A DNA stretch of 64,000 nt from Cherax quadricarinatus (GCF_038502225.1 NC_091341.1:3585753-3649752), one strand, 5' to 3'. Counted from the stretch's first letter, positions 20,790 through 31,490 are shown. The notes: generated by a model from the sequence alone, not told the origin. Numbers and translations: made by a program.

Positions 20790-21165
20790 AAACCGACAAG
20801 TTGAAGAATGAGACACTTGTGCAACGTTTGGAAATATTTATTGAGGAGACGTTTTGCCAGCCAGTGACTTCATCAGTCTAAACGGGAAGGAATTTGAGGT
20901 TATCAGTCCCTCAGCCTGGAATCGATGTGTTCAGTTCATCAATCTTGAAGATTGATGAACGAACACATTGATTCCCAGCTGAGACTGATTACCTACTCTG
21001 TTTCTACCGTTTTTCTTTGTATTGGACTGATGAAGACAATGTGTGGGGAAAAGTTTCGTCAATAAAGATTCCTAAACGGTGCACAAGTGTCTCAATTTTT
21101 ACACTGCATCAAGTTGGAGAACTGTCTCATTCTTCAAGCTGTCAGTTATCTAAAGTATTTACATT
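20790..21165. mobile_element. Foldback element P
   Basis: Inverted repeat centred near 20951, where GTTCATCAATCTT is followed by AAGATTGATGAAC. The outer arms carry GACAAGTTGAAGAATGAGAC and its mirror, TTTATTGAGGAGACG versus CGTCAATAAAGATTCC, with AATAAA at 21061-21066. Confidence 0.85.
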
Positions 21166-21439
21166 GTATTACATCAAGTACTTTTCAGGTTCTTCTCAAA
21201 TCCAACACTTCTCTCCCACATATCTATCCAACCTCTTCGTACAGCCATCCAAGGACTTAACATCAATCACTCTAGTAACCCATGTTAGAGAAGTTTTACT
21301 CAAATTCAGCCCTTCTCATTCATATATTTATGTGGCTTATTTTTAAAGCCAACTCATCTATACTATTCCTGCTGATGACGCGCCCGCCTGCTTGCCTGCT
21401 TGTCTGCCTGCCTGCCTCTCTGCCTCCCTCTCCCTACGA

Positions 21440-21735
21440 CATATTAGACATGTACAACACCTGGGATTCTTTGTAGATGTTTCGCCAACCAGTGGCTTTT
21501 TCAGTTTTATACAGAGATAATATATGAAGACTGGAAGATGAGGTAGTCAGTCCCTCAGATTTGCAGAACTATAGACAGACGACAGTGGAAGATGAGGTAT
21601 GGCTCTGTATAGTTCTACAAGGCTGTAGGACTGATGACCTCTTCTAGTGTCTTAGTATAAAATCTCTTTGCCGAATTGATAAAGCCCGCAAGTTGGCGAA
21701 ACGTCTTCAGATAAAGATATCCAGGTTTTTTATTT
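21440..21735. mobile_element. Foldback element P, diverged
   Basis: ATGTTTCGCCAACCAGTGGC at 21478 onward pairs with TTGGCGAAACGTC near 21695. TCAGTCCCTCAG is in the interior. Confidence 0.75.
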
Positions 21736-22104
21736 GATATCTGGATATCTTTAGTGTGGTACTTCCTTTAGCACTGAACATCGTGATCATGTCTCACGTT
21801 AACTTATGTTCTCCCACACCTTGCCTAACCCCCATTACACCCCAATCTCTTCGTCAGTCACCCTTGCCTGCCCTAATCTCACCAACGATCAGGATAATCC
21901 CCACCCTAGAGTAATCCCACGGACAACGCCCATAAGACCTCCAGTTATTATTAGTTTATTCGTCAGGGAAAAACGCTGACACGAGTCTTTGTCATAAGGT
22001 GAGCTGTTCAGTGGTGCCCCCACTGTGGCGGGGCAACAGACTCTCAGTATGGTACGTAAAAGTGGAGTGCAACACGAACAATATTTGTAGCTGTGGGAAC
22101 AACA
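21736..22104. other. Unassigned sequence
   Basis: No recognised gene or repeat. Confidence 0.5.
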
Positions 22105-22109
22105 TTTGC

Positions 22110-22460
22110 AGCTGAATGAGTTAGGCACAGTTGGGTATGAGAGTGAGGTAATTAGTCCCTCAGCCTGGAATAGATGTGTTCAGTCCATTACTCTTGTAGG
22201 AAGTACAGCAGAGGGCCAGAGAGATGGCTTATATACTGCAGTCTGGCGAGTCGAAGCAGGATCCCACCTCCTCCTGCTTCGACTCACCTGACTGCAGTAT
22301 AAAAGCCACCTCTCTGGCCCTATGCTGTACTTCCTACAAGAGTGATGGACTGAACATAGTTGGGTATCTTTGTGGAAAAACGTTTCGCTTGCTCTGGTGG
22401 CTTCTTCAGGCTACAGATATTGCAGACAGCAGAATCAGAATAGAGCGCTCATAGAGTATC
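22110..22460. mobile_element. Foldback element P with about 85-bp near-perfect arms
   Basis: Arms of about 85 bp lie either side of about 22266. TTCAGTCCATTACTCTTGTA starts at 22179 and its mirror ends at 22354. Internal TATATACTGCAGTCTGGCGA pairs with TGACTGCAGTATAAAAGCC. The right flank carries AAAACGTTTCGCTTGC. Confidence 0.88.
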
Positions 22461-22504
22461 ATAGGCGAAATAATTTTCTGCAGTGTTTTAACAAGTAAAC
22501 TTTT

Positions 22505-22612
22505 TAGTGTGCACGTGTATGTATGCGAGTGCACTTGTATGCGAGTGCACGTGTATGCGAGTGCACGTGTATGCGAGTGCACGTGTATGCGAGTGCACGT
22601 GTATGCGGGTGC
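22505..22612. repeat. 16-bp tandem repeat, about 6 units
   Basis: Unit GTGTATGCGAGTGCAC. The junction of consecutive units creates CACGTG. Confidence 0.92.
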
Positions 22613-22664
22613 CGTATCATAATTGGTATCATCTTTCACCAGGGCTGATGTCTCCTGGAGTGTA

Positions 22665-22930
22665 ATTTATCTCTCTGTTCGACTGATGACACTTAGACAC
22701 TTGGGCAGTACTTGGGAAACTTCATTGCGAAACGTTTCGCCAGCCATTGGCTTCTTCAGTCCACTACAAAGAAGAACGGTGGGACATGAGTATTAGTTTG
22801 AGGTAATTAGGCTGAGGGACTGATTACCTCAAACTCTCTATCTTCCACCGTTCCTCAAAGCTTCTTAACTGATGACTAAGACACATGGAACACCCAGATG
22901 TTGCATGTGTGTCTTAGTCATCATGTTACT
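22665..22930. mobile_element. Foldback element P
   Basis: ATGACACTTAGACAC and GTGTCTTAGTCATCATG form the outer arms. TTGCGAAACGTTTCGCCAGC is at about 22725. GAGGTAATTAGGCTGAGGGACTG mirrors around the centre (given here only as a phrase split by the centre). Confidence 0.75.
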
Positions 22931-23003
22931 GCTACCAAAGCTTCATATCATAGCACATGTGTTTTATTACCATGCTTGTCCAGGTGTATGCGCACGTACG
23001 CAT

Positions 23004-23077
23004 GTACTCACCTGTATGTGTTTCAGGGGGTTCGAGTCTCAGCTCCTGGCCCGGCCTCTTCGCTAGCTGTTACTAGG
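23004..23077 (+). repeat. Dispersed repeat K
   Basis: Second copy of the element at 8503-8576; shares TACTCACCTG and CTCCTGGCCCGGCCTCTTC. Confidence 0.65.
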
Positions 23078-23377
23078 TTCAGTCCTAGCTTTCAGAGCCT
23101 TGTAACGCTTCTTAAAACGCGTGTGCCCTTGCGTGTGTGTTTTACACTAAAAAATCCAAGTTAAGATACACAAGAGTCAGCCATGAAGCTCAGCCAAGTG
23201 TGGCACTGTATTGACCCTCCTGGTGGCATTAGCACCTAATTACAAGGCCAGGCGCCGGAGAATAATGCCTTAAATGACTGTGCTGGAGTGTGAGTCTTGC
23301 ATATCTTATTGTGCCGCACTAGTTTAGCGCAAGTGGAAGGTTGTGTGTGTCTGATTGGGGAGGTGGTCGTTTCCAGT

Positions 23378-23388
23378 ATTATTATTGT

Positions 23389-23416
<28 letters not shown>
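23378..23416. repeat. (TTA)n microsatellite
   Basis: About 10 TTA units, one interruption. Confidence 0.92.
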
Positions 23417-23419
<3 letters not shown>

Positions 23420-23817
23420 GTCAAGTGAACTTATTGGAAAGTTAGGGTTCCACACTGACAAAAATATGCGAATAATTGTGAGGAAAAGGTTTTAAGTCTC
23501 GTTAATACCTTTTTAGGTTATACACTTATGATAAATGTTATTTAACTCACATGAAGTTGATATAAATGTTATACTACACTCGTATGATAATGTTATTCAT
23601 TCGTATAAAGTTGATATCAATGCTATATTTTCGTACGATAAACATTATACACTCGTAAGAAGTGTATATGCTTATAAAAATAATGGTTGGCCGGACTTGA
23701 GTCCTGGAGGTGGGCAGTACAGTACCTGCACTCTGAAGGAGGGGTTTGGGATATTTGATGTTTAGAGTGACATTTAAACTGTCGTATCTGCGCGCCTCTG
23801 ACAAGACAGTGACTAGT

Positions 23818-23892
23818 GTGAATGATGGTGAAAGTTTTTCTTTTTCGGGTCACTCTGCCTCGGTGTGAGACGGCCAGTGTGTTAATAAAAAG
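23818..23892 (+). repeat. Dispersed repeat I
   Basis: ATGATGGTGAAAGTTTTTC, TTTTTCGGGTCACTCTGCC and TCGGTGTGAGACGGCC. A similar copy lies at 62512-62572. I recall this as a very common decapod repeat. Confidence 0.65.
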
Positions 23893-24027
23893 GTATATGG
23901 AAGATATATATCAGCATACTAGGGACCATGTAAGTGACCAGAAAATCAACGGAGCGACGCACCTCGGAGGCCAACCAGGACACCAACTTTACTTCACAAA
24001 TGATCTTATTCTGTTTAATTTAAATTA

Positions 24028-24240
24028 CGCAAGGTAAACCTGACGTGGGGTTGTGACAAGTGACCCAAGGTAAACCTGACGTGGGGTTGTGACAAGTGAC
24101 CCAAGGTAAACCTGACGTGGGGTTGTGACAAGTGACCCAAGGTAAACCTGACGTGGGGTTGTGACAAGTGACCCAAGGTAAACCTGACGTGGGGTTGTGA
24201 CGAGTGACGCATCACCTCAACTTCACGTTTAAGAAAGAGG
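24028..24240. repeat. 36-bp minisatellite, 5 units, with conserved right flank
   Basis: Units AAGGTAAACCTGACGTGGGG plus TTGTGACAAGTGACCC, nearly perfect. The last unit switches to GACGAGTGACGC, the version seen at 19905-20068, and runs into CATCACCTCAACTTCACGTT. Confidence 0.9.
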
Positions 24241-24354
24241 GAATAGTAAGAATAGTAACAATAGAAAATAAAGACAATACAAAATAAATTTAGAATAAAA
24301 GATGTGGAATGAAATGTGGAAGGATGTGATGATAATATGTGACAGTCATCATGA

Positions 24355-24530
24355 GGGAACTTGATTACTTCCTTAAGTTAGTTCGTAATCAGCCGGGCTG
24401 TATATAAGTTGGTCTGCGTGTGGCTAGCACGAGTAGTCTGGTCGATCACGCTAGCATCCAGGAAACCCGAGACCAAGCCTCGGGGAGGTGGGAGGGTGGG
24501 GGAGCAATCACCCCTCTAAATCGACGCAAT
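24355..24530 (+). mobile_element. Diverged LINE tail
   Basis: CGTAATCAGCCGGGCTGTAT, TGTGGCTAGCACGAG and GACCAAGCCTCGGG align with LINE-B/E 3' ends. Confidence 0.65.
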
Positions 24531-24779
24531 GTAAATGCAAGGTCAGTAGTTTGTTAGTAACATTTGGGGGTTGCAGCGGGAAAGAGGGAAGGGGGCGAGG
24601 GAGGGGAGGGGAAGTTGCAGGGGAGGAAGGAGAGTAATAACTCATCAGGTCTGGGAGTGAGGTGGGTGGAACAAGCGCTGAATAACCAAGCAGTGCTGGT
24701 GCTTGCTCGGACCATCCACTCTAGCAGGTAACTCACAACAGTAAAAAAAAATGGATTTAGCAAAATATGATACATGAAC

Positions 24780-25005
24780 AGTGTACTGCTAGACTGTTCT
24801 ATATGACAGTTACACAGTGTGAACAAAGGCAAGCTATGCTTTCCTGTTATATTCCACGGCACACGATGGGTTACATTGTGTTGTAATCTGTCAGTCTAAA
24901 TTCTAAAGGTTCATCAGCTACGGCAGCTTCCAATGTTTCCTTCCAGCAGAACTGGAGTTACTGATACGTACTTGGGAATTGCCTTCTTCAAGGATGACCT
25001 ATCCA
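24780..25005 (+). repeat. Dispersed repeat F
   Basis: Has the TGACAGTTACACAGTGTGAA, TTTCCTGTTATATTCC, GCTACGGCAGCTTCCAATG and GAACTGGAGTTACTG landmarks of the family. Confidence 0.75.
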
Positions 25006-26615
25006 TAACTGAAGGGAGCGATGGGAGGTGGGGGGAGGTCGGAGGTGATAGCGGGAGGTGTTTATTGGAGACGGTGTAAGGTTTTGAGGGGATGGTAGGT
25101 GGTAGTGGTGCTGGTGGGATGTGAGGGGCGGCGGTGGTGGTGATAAGGGAGTTGACACTTGAAGGTTTGCTTACATCCAGGTGTATAGGGTTTGTAACCT
25201 GATCATTAGCGAGTGTTGTGCTCTAACGGGGAGAGTCTTCTTTAACCTCCCCACACCTGCCCTACATCCACTCCCTCCTTTTCCCATACTTTTTGACCCC
25301 TCATTTATTTAGTCTCTCCCCCCTACAGGATATCTTTCCCTCCTACATACGTATCTCCCTTTACGTACCTTCCCTCTTCCTTACTCTTAGCATCTCATCA
25401 TCGTCTCTCTTCTTTCTCTGATAACCACCTGTCCTCTGAAAGCTTCGTGTTTCACTTCCGTTCATCACTCTACATTTTTGACTATTCACTTTTTTTTTTA
25501 TTTTCTCCATTTACTGCTTTCCTCGCAATATACAAGACAAATTGTAAATATGAATCCAGATGTACTGCTGTCTTTCAGGGTCTAGTTTCTACGCTTTTCC
25601 TGTATCCATATGCTTTTACGCTACCCACCGAAGGATGGATATGGGGTTCACAACCTAGCCGCTTCGGCAGTAAAATCTAATGTCCCTTCTCATCTGTGCC
25701 TCCTGCTTTCCTGTTCTCTCATCCAGTCACCTGGTTGCAAGTGTTCCTGTTCCTCTATACAGCTTGTGGTGTTCAACTAGTTGTGAAACACTAACTGTGC
25801 CCATCATTTAGACCTCTTCTTTTCGTTGCTGGGTTGCCTGCACTACAAGGATCTCTGGCAATGTTTAGGAGAGTTTTTCACATAATTGAATATACTTTTT
25901 AACTGGTGCTGGTTATGTTGATTGGCCTGATGGTGTTGTTTTGGGGTTGTGTGTTTCATTCATACAAGGAGTTGTTTATTCTTTGTTAATTTTACTCTGG
26001 ACGTTTTTATGTGATCTGTTTGGTTAAAGGCTTTTATTTACAAGTTCAGAACGTTTGATCCAATCGTCTTAATATTTTCTACACTGGTGAACTATCACTA
26101 GGGGAAGGATCATGATACACTTGACAAGTGCAGGTGCCATCTACTCATTTTTATATTGACCATTTCCGATATTAGTTTCTGTAAAATCACGAGTTTCTTC
26201 TGGTGAGAAATAATGTAATTTTATGTGCTTTCAAGATCATTGTAAAAATATGAATGTTATGGACCTCCAAAGACGAAATTACAGTTGATTTTGATCCGAG
26301 TGCCTTATCTGATTAGCTTGAACCCTTCATAGGTGATAACCCGATAATACAGCTTAAGAGCGGCTTCAAACCTAATACTTATATGTGAAATCAAGGAATC
26401 CCTCCTTAGGCTTCAAAGCTGGCGTTTCTTAATGGAAGTTTTGAATTAGTTTTGGGCATGTATGTTCTAGCTTGCCATATTAAATTTGAGATATTAATTT
26501 CCATGTGATAACTAGTGACTGCCTCCTCTAATGCACTTCAAATCTTCAACACTGATATATTTACTTGCCTTGGAAACTTACGCTGCATATGTCATTACCG
26601 TTATCGCGTGCATTG
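25006..26615. other. Unassigned sequence, short G fragment at about 25610-25690
   Basis: GGATATGGGGTTCACAACCT and CGCTTCGGCAGTAAAATCTA resemble repeat G. The remainder shows no coding homology. Confidence 0.5.
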
Positions 26616-26621
26616 ACGTGC

Positions 26622-27805
26622 AGGGGGGGGGGGGCGCTGGGGTTATGCAGTACCGGGATACATTTCTCGGATCAGGGGGGGGGACGCTGGGGTTATGCAG
26701 TACCGGGATACATTTCTCGGATCAGGGGGGGGGGGCGCTGGGGTTATGCAGTACCGGGATACATTTCTCGGATCAGGGGGGGGCGCTGGGGTTATGCAGT
26801 ACCGGGATACATTTCTCGGCTCAGGGGGGGGACGCTGGGGTTATGCAGTACCGGGATACATTTCTCGGATCAGGGGGGGGCGCTGGGGTTATGCAGTACC
26901 GGGATACATTTCTCGGATCAGGGGGGAGGGGCGCTGGGGTTATGCAGTACCGGGATACATTTCTCGGATCAGGGGGGAGGGGCGCTGGGGTTATGCAGTA
27001 CCGGGATACATTTCTCGGATCAGGGGGGGGGGCGCTGGGGTTATGCAGTACCGGGATACATTTCTCGGATCAGGGGGGGCGCTGGGGTTATGCAGTACCG
27101 GGATACATTTCTCGGATCAGGCGGGGGCGGCGCTGGGGTTATGCAGTACCGGGATACATTTCTCGGATCAGGGGGGGGCGCTGGGGTTATGCAGTACCGG
27201 GATACATTTCTCGGATCAGGGGGGGCGCTGGGGTTATGCAGTACCGGGATACATTTCTCGGATCAGGGGGGGGCGCTGGGGTTATGCAGTACCGGGCTAC
27301 ATTTATCGGATCAGGGGGGGGGCGCTGGGGTTATGCAGTACCGGGATACATTTCTCGGATCAGGGGGGGGCGCTGGGGTTATGCAGTACCGGGATACATT
27401 TCTCGGATCAGGGGGCGGGCGCTGGGGTTATGCAGTACCGGGATACATTTCTCGGATCAGGGGGGGGCGCTGGGGTTATGCAGTACCGGGATACATTTCT
27501 CGGATCAGGGGGGGGCGCTGGGGTTATGCAGTACCGGGATACATTTCTCGGATCAGGGGGGGGGGGCGCTGGGGTTATGCAGTACCGGGATACATTTCTC
27601 GGATCAGGGGGGGGGCGCTGGGGTTATGCAGTACCGGGATACATTTCTCGGATCAGGGGGGGGGGGCGCGGGGGTTATGCAGTACCGGGATACATTTCTC
27701 GGATCAGGGGGGGGGGCGCAGGGGTTATGCAGTACCGGGATACATTTCTCGGATCAGGGGGGGGGCGCTGGGGTTATGCAGTACCGGGATACATTTCTCG
27801 GATCG
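26622..27805. repeat. 24-unit minisatellite with G-run in every unit
   Basis: A nearly invariant 41-bp core (GCGCTGGGGTTATGCAGTAC then CGGGATACATTTCTCGGATC plus A) is followed by a run of 6-10 G. Counting the core gives 24 units. Only a few cores carry substitutions (for example GGGCTACATTTATCGG at 27294). Variable G-run length shifts the frame, so apparent proteins switch between three readings. Confidence 0.97.
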
Positions 27806-27929
27806 CCCACCGACCAAAATACATTATTATTTTATTATTAACAATGTTTTTCTTGTGTTCCAGGTAACTGCCTTGCCGAGACGACAGGATCGTTATGGTG
27901 ATATATGAAAGACCTTTGTTGTTGCCAAT

Positions 27930-28255
27930 AGTGGAGTAGTGTTGGAGCTGTTGGTGGAGAGAGTAGTGTTGGAGCTGTTGGTGGAGAGAGTAGTGTTGGA
28001 GCTGTTGGTGGAGAGAGTAGTGTTGGAGCTGTTGGTGGAGAGAGTAGTGTTGGAGCTGTTGGTGGAGAGAGTAGTGTTGGAACTGTTGGTGGAGAGAGTA
28101 GTGTTGGAACTGTTGGTGGAGAGAGTAGTGTTGGAACTGTTGGTGGAGAGAGCAGTGTTGGAACTGTTGGTGGAGAGAGTAGTGTTGGAACTGTTAGTGG
28201 AGAGAGCAGAATTAGAGCTGTTGGTGGAGATAGGAGGGTTAGATGTTTTAAGTGG
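27930..28255. repeat. 27-bp minisatellite, 11-12 units
   Basis: Unit GTGTTGGAGCTGTTGGTGGA plus GAGAGTA. Because 27 is a multiple of three, a plus frame (27939-28409) reads a 9-residue repeat VLELLVERV eleven times. No start context, domain or conserved flank supports a gene. GCTG to ACTG variants cluster in the right half. Confidence 0.92.
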
Positions 28256-28414
28256 TGGAGAGAGGATAGCTAGATTGTTGGTGGTGGAGAGAGAACCTCT
28301 GCAGACCCATCAACAGTGTTCAGTGACATCCTTCAAAGTTCCTCCACCAAGAGATCAGAATCCAAAACTGGAACACCACAAGTCACAGTACCATGGCTGC
28401 AACAATTAACAACT

Positions 28415-28505
28415 GACCTACACTTTAGACGTTACATGACGTTTCGATCTGTCCTGGACCAAGTCGCGTCTTGATGGTCCACAATGGGCATAAACGTCGT
28501 TTGCA
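28415..28505. repeat. Dispersed repeat Q (ACGTTTCGRTCTGTCCTGGACC)
   Basis: ATGACGTTTCGATCTGTCC followed by TGGACCAAGTCGCGTC, then an inverted echo ending ATAAACGTCG. The same phrase appears at 56930-56985. Confidence 0.6.
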
Positions 28506-28689
28506 GTTTTCTCCATAATGTTGTGAATAATTTAGTAGTTCATTTTTTTGTTATTGTACGTTTCATGGGAGATATAATTCCGTGTGGATGAACAAATCTC
28601 GTGAGACAGATATGATACCAGACATATTAAGCAAATATTCTAAATTTGCTTACACAAATATGATAGTTGCAGATGCAAATCCAAATGCA

Positions 28690-28830
28690 TTCCTGTTAAC
28701 CCCTTTTGGGGTCTAGGTCTTAGGCCTTGTGTATCCACATGGATGGATATGGGATGCACAATAAACTAGCAACTAGGGTCCACAGGATCTATTTGAGGTA
28801 CACAAACTAGCCACTACCACCCATAGGATG
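28690..28830. repeat. Dispersed repeat G
   Basis: GGTCTTAGGCCTTGTGTATC, CACATGGATGGATATGGG and ACAATAAACTAGCAACTAGG. Related pieces occur at 25610 and 30890. Confidence 0.55.
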
Positions 28831-29511
28831 AAACTAAATATTTCTGCTCTCTCTCTGTCTTACCTTTTACTTCTCTCTGTCTGTACCTGTTGAAGTTGAG
28901 CTTCACCTTCTATTTTCCACCTCTAACGTTACAGTCTTCTGGTGTACTAGGCATCTAACTACTGGTGAACTAAGTGTCTAATACTGATCATTGTAGTGTA
29001 ATTGCTCGCCCACTAACCTTGTGTCTACATCAACTATTACTCTGACCTGTTCCTTTCTCTTGTCTACTGACATCCGACGGGTGTATAAATAAAAATAACA
29101 GTTAAAATGAAAGTAATTAACACAAGGAGAAAATCACACTATTATTATGAACGGTAGTAGTGGTAATATAACTGTATTATGAATGGTAGTTATGGTAATA
29201 AGAAAATCATATTGTACTTTCATAAAAGTTTTGATGCAGTGGGGAGGATCAAGAGTCACCATGATCAAGACACTTTCCCACGCCCCTATCCCTTAAAGAG
29301 GAAAGAGAAGAGGAGGATGCAGGTGGTAGCCAAACTCCCACTTGACTCAAAGTGGCATTAAGATTTTTTTCACTGTAATAATAGTAAGGAAATGAACGCT
29401 TAAGTGGCTGTCCTCACCGATTTGTGTTTTGGGGGGGTTGATTCACAGCTTCTGGTAAGACTTCTTAAATTATATTAACTGACCAACTTTAAGACCAACG
29501 AGACTGTGATG
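28831..29511. other. Unassigned AT-rich sequence
   Basis: No recognised gene or repeat. Confidence 0.5.
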
Positions 29512-29590
29512 GATATGTGGGCCAGCGAGTCGCTAACAGTAATTACCTTCTTGGGCAGGCAAGCAACCAGACAAGCCTAGTCCAGGGCCG
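29512..29590 (+). mobile_element. LINE-E 3' tail fragment
   Basis: GATGGATATGTGGGCCAGCG and CAGGGCCGGGCTGCGGGAG match the end of the LINE-E copies at 3962 and 30175. Confidence 0.7.
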
Positions 29591-29975
29591 GGCTGCGGGA
29601 GTTTACCTGGAGTTTACCTGGAGAGAGTTCCGGGGGTCAACGCCCCCGCGGCCCGGTCTGAGACCAGGCCTCCTGGTGGATCAGAGCCTGATCAACCAGG
29701 CTGTTGCTGCTGGCTGCACGCAAACCAACATACGAGCTACAGCCCGGCTGATCCGGAACTGACTTTAGGTGCTTGTCCAGTGCCAGCTTGAAGACTGCCA
29801 GGGGTCTGTTGGTAATCCCCCTTATGTGTGCTGGGAGGCAGTTGAACAGTCTCGGGCCCCTGACACTTATTGTATGGTCTCTTAACGTGCTAGTGACACC
29901 CCTGCTTTTTATTGGGGGGATGGTGCATCGTCTGCCAAGTAGGAAGAAGCTGGAAACCTTTCAAAGGTATATAAA
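29591..29975 (-). mobile_element. LINE-B-related C-terminal fragment
   Basis: Minus-strand fragment. It has two GTTTACCTGGA tail units, then the hairpin (CGGGGG-CGTTGA-CCCCCG on the minus strand), then coding remnants for SLVDQALIH, PLAVFKLALDKHLK, GPRLFNCLP and GVTSTL. It is diverged from the 33.8-kb copy and truncated at about 29975. Confidence 0.8.
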
Positions 29976-30024
29976 AAAATATGTCATTGGTGTCATTATC
30001 TGATCTTGAAGCTGTGTGAAGAGT

Positions 30025-30105
30025 ATTTTTACGAGGCCTGGTCACAGACCGGGCCGCCGGGGCGTTGATCCCCTGAAACCCTCTCCAGGTATACTCCAGG
30101 TCTAC
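30025..30105 (+). mobile_element. Solo LINE-B 3' tail
   Basis: GAGGCCTGGTCACAGACCGG, GGGGCGTTGATCCCC and CTCTCCAGGTATACTCCAGG. Confidence 0.75.
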
Positions 30106-30174
30106 CTCCACCTCTTGCAGCTTATCCCACTTTTTCACTGCCACTAAAATGAAGAATTGTTTGCCGAGATCCTT

Positions 30175-31290
30175 GTGAAGAGGACATTGGCCCCCACTTC
30201 ACAAAGGAGGCAGGAAAGCTATGACCAAAAAAACTACAGACCAGTCACACTAACCTCACACGTCATAAAAGTCGTTTAAGAGGGTGCTCAGACGCCACCT
30301 TGCTGGCTTTATGGCAACACTTCAACTACACAAACTCTCTTAACTCCTATAAGCATCGATGTGGATTTCTCACATACGGTTTGCAGCAAATTCCTGTTAG
30401 GTTAGGTTGTCCTCTGCCTATATAAAAAAGTAACGATTACGACCAGAAAATGCGTAAATGCAAGATAACGGCGATGAAAAGTTATGTCGGGTGAACGGAG
30501 AACTGGCAGTACTAAACGTGGTAGACGTAAGGTCAAATTTTCACTGTTTATGTGCCTTAATCAGTCACCCATATGACTGTCTATACAACAATGAAATAAT
30601 GTCTGGTTAAGAGGGAGGGCAGCGTTACACAGCAACATCCTCTCTTGCTGTGTAAATAAATGGTTAACTAAGGTTGACAAGATACTTGTTCAACATTTTT
30701 GTATCTTTCTCCAGAATAAAGATACCTAAATGTTGCACAAGTGTCTCAGTTGTCGTCCTCTCTCGCACACTTCACAACCATGACACTCCACGAGGCACTC
30801 AGAAAAAGTACAAATGCAGACGTTTGCTTAGATTTTGCAAAACCATTTAACAAGTGCGGCTATTAGATTTAGATTTTGCCACAGAGGGGGCAAATGTTCA
30901 TCCTTTGGCGGGTAGCGCAAGAGCATATGGATACACAAAAGGCCTAGGAATTAGGCCCCAGAAAGGTTAAGACAAGTACATCTTGATTTACAGTTCTGGT
31001 AGAAATATTGCTGGAACAAAGGTGGAAACGTCGCTGATAAAATAAAACCAGTGAAAGGCAGGTGCCCCCCTGACCACATCCGTGGTCCCAGACTGCTTAA
31101 CATTCTACCAGAGGATATCAGAGAAGTGTAGAAGTCTTCAAGAGGAAACTGGACAAATGTCTCCACCAATTGCTTGATCAACAAGGCTGTGATGGATATG
31201 TGGGCTAGCGGGCCGCCGGCTGCAACAGCCTGGTTGACCAACCAAGCACCAGACGAGCCTGGACCAGGGCCTGGCTCCGGGGGTAGAAGA
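30175..31290 (+). pseudogene. LINE-E, broken copy with nested repeats
   Basis: Three separated plus-strand blocks are in LINE-E order. About 30200-30290 encodes an LHKGGRK...NYRPVTLTS-like RT block. About 30815-30862 encodes an NADVCLDFAK-like block. About 31075-31290 encodes the C-terminus and 3' tail, with FKRKLDKCLHQL and the CAACAGCCTGGTTGACCAAC signature. A P fragment (30650-30760) and a G-type piece (30870-30985) lie between blocks. The catalytic region is missing. Confidence 0.7.
30650..30760. mobile_element. P foldback fragment
   Basis: GAATAAAGATACCTAAATGT (AATAAA 30715-30720) and TGCACAAGTGTCTCAGTTGT match P outer ends. Confidence 0.65.
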
Positions 31291-31299
31291 GCTCTCTGA

Positions 31300-31490
31300 C
31301 CCCACCACAGGTGGTTGGTTCTCCCCCTCCCACCACAGGTGGCTTGTTCTCCCCCTCCCACCACAGGTGGCTGGTTCTCCCCCTCCCACCACAGGTGGCT
31401 GGTTCTCCCCCTCCCACCACAGGTGGCTGGTTCTCCCCCTCCCACCACAGGTGGTTAGTTCTCCCCGTCCCACCAACGGTGGGGGGTAAC
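31300..31490. repeat. 28-bp minisatellite, 7 units
   Basis: Unit CCACCACAGGTGGCTGGTTC plus TCCCCCTC. CCACCACAGGTGG is itself a partial palindrome. Confidence 0.95.

Noticed and set aside
26531..27908. Three overlapping 390-447-codon frames
   Set aside because: Same 24-unit minisatellite; frame switches follow G-run length.
27939..28409. 156-codon frame with VLELLVERV repeats as a coiled-coil protein
   Set aside because: 9-residue period comes from a 27-bp minisatellite; no flanking domain and no expression evidence.
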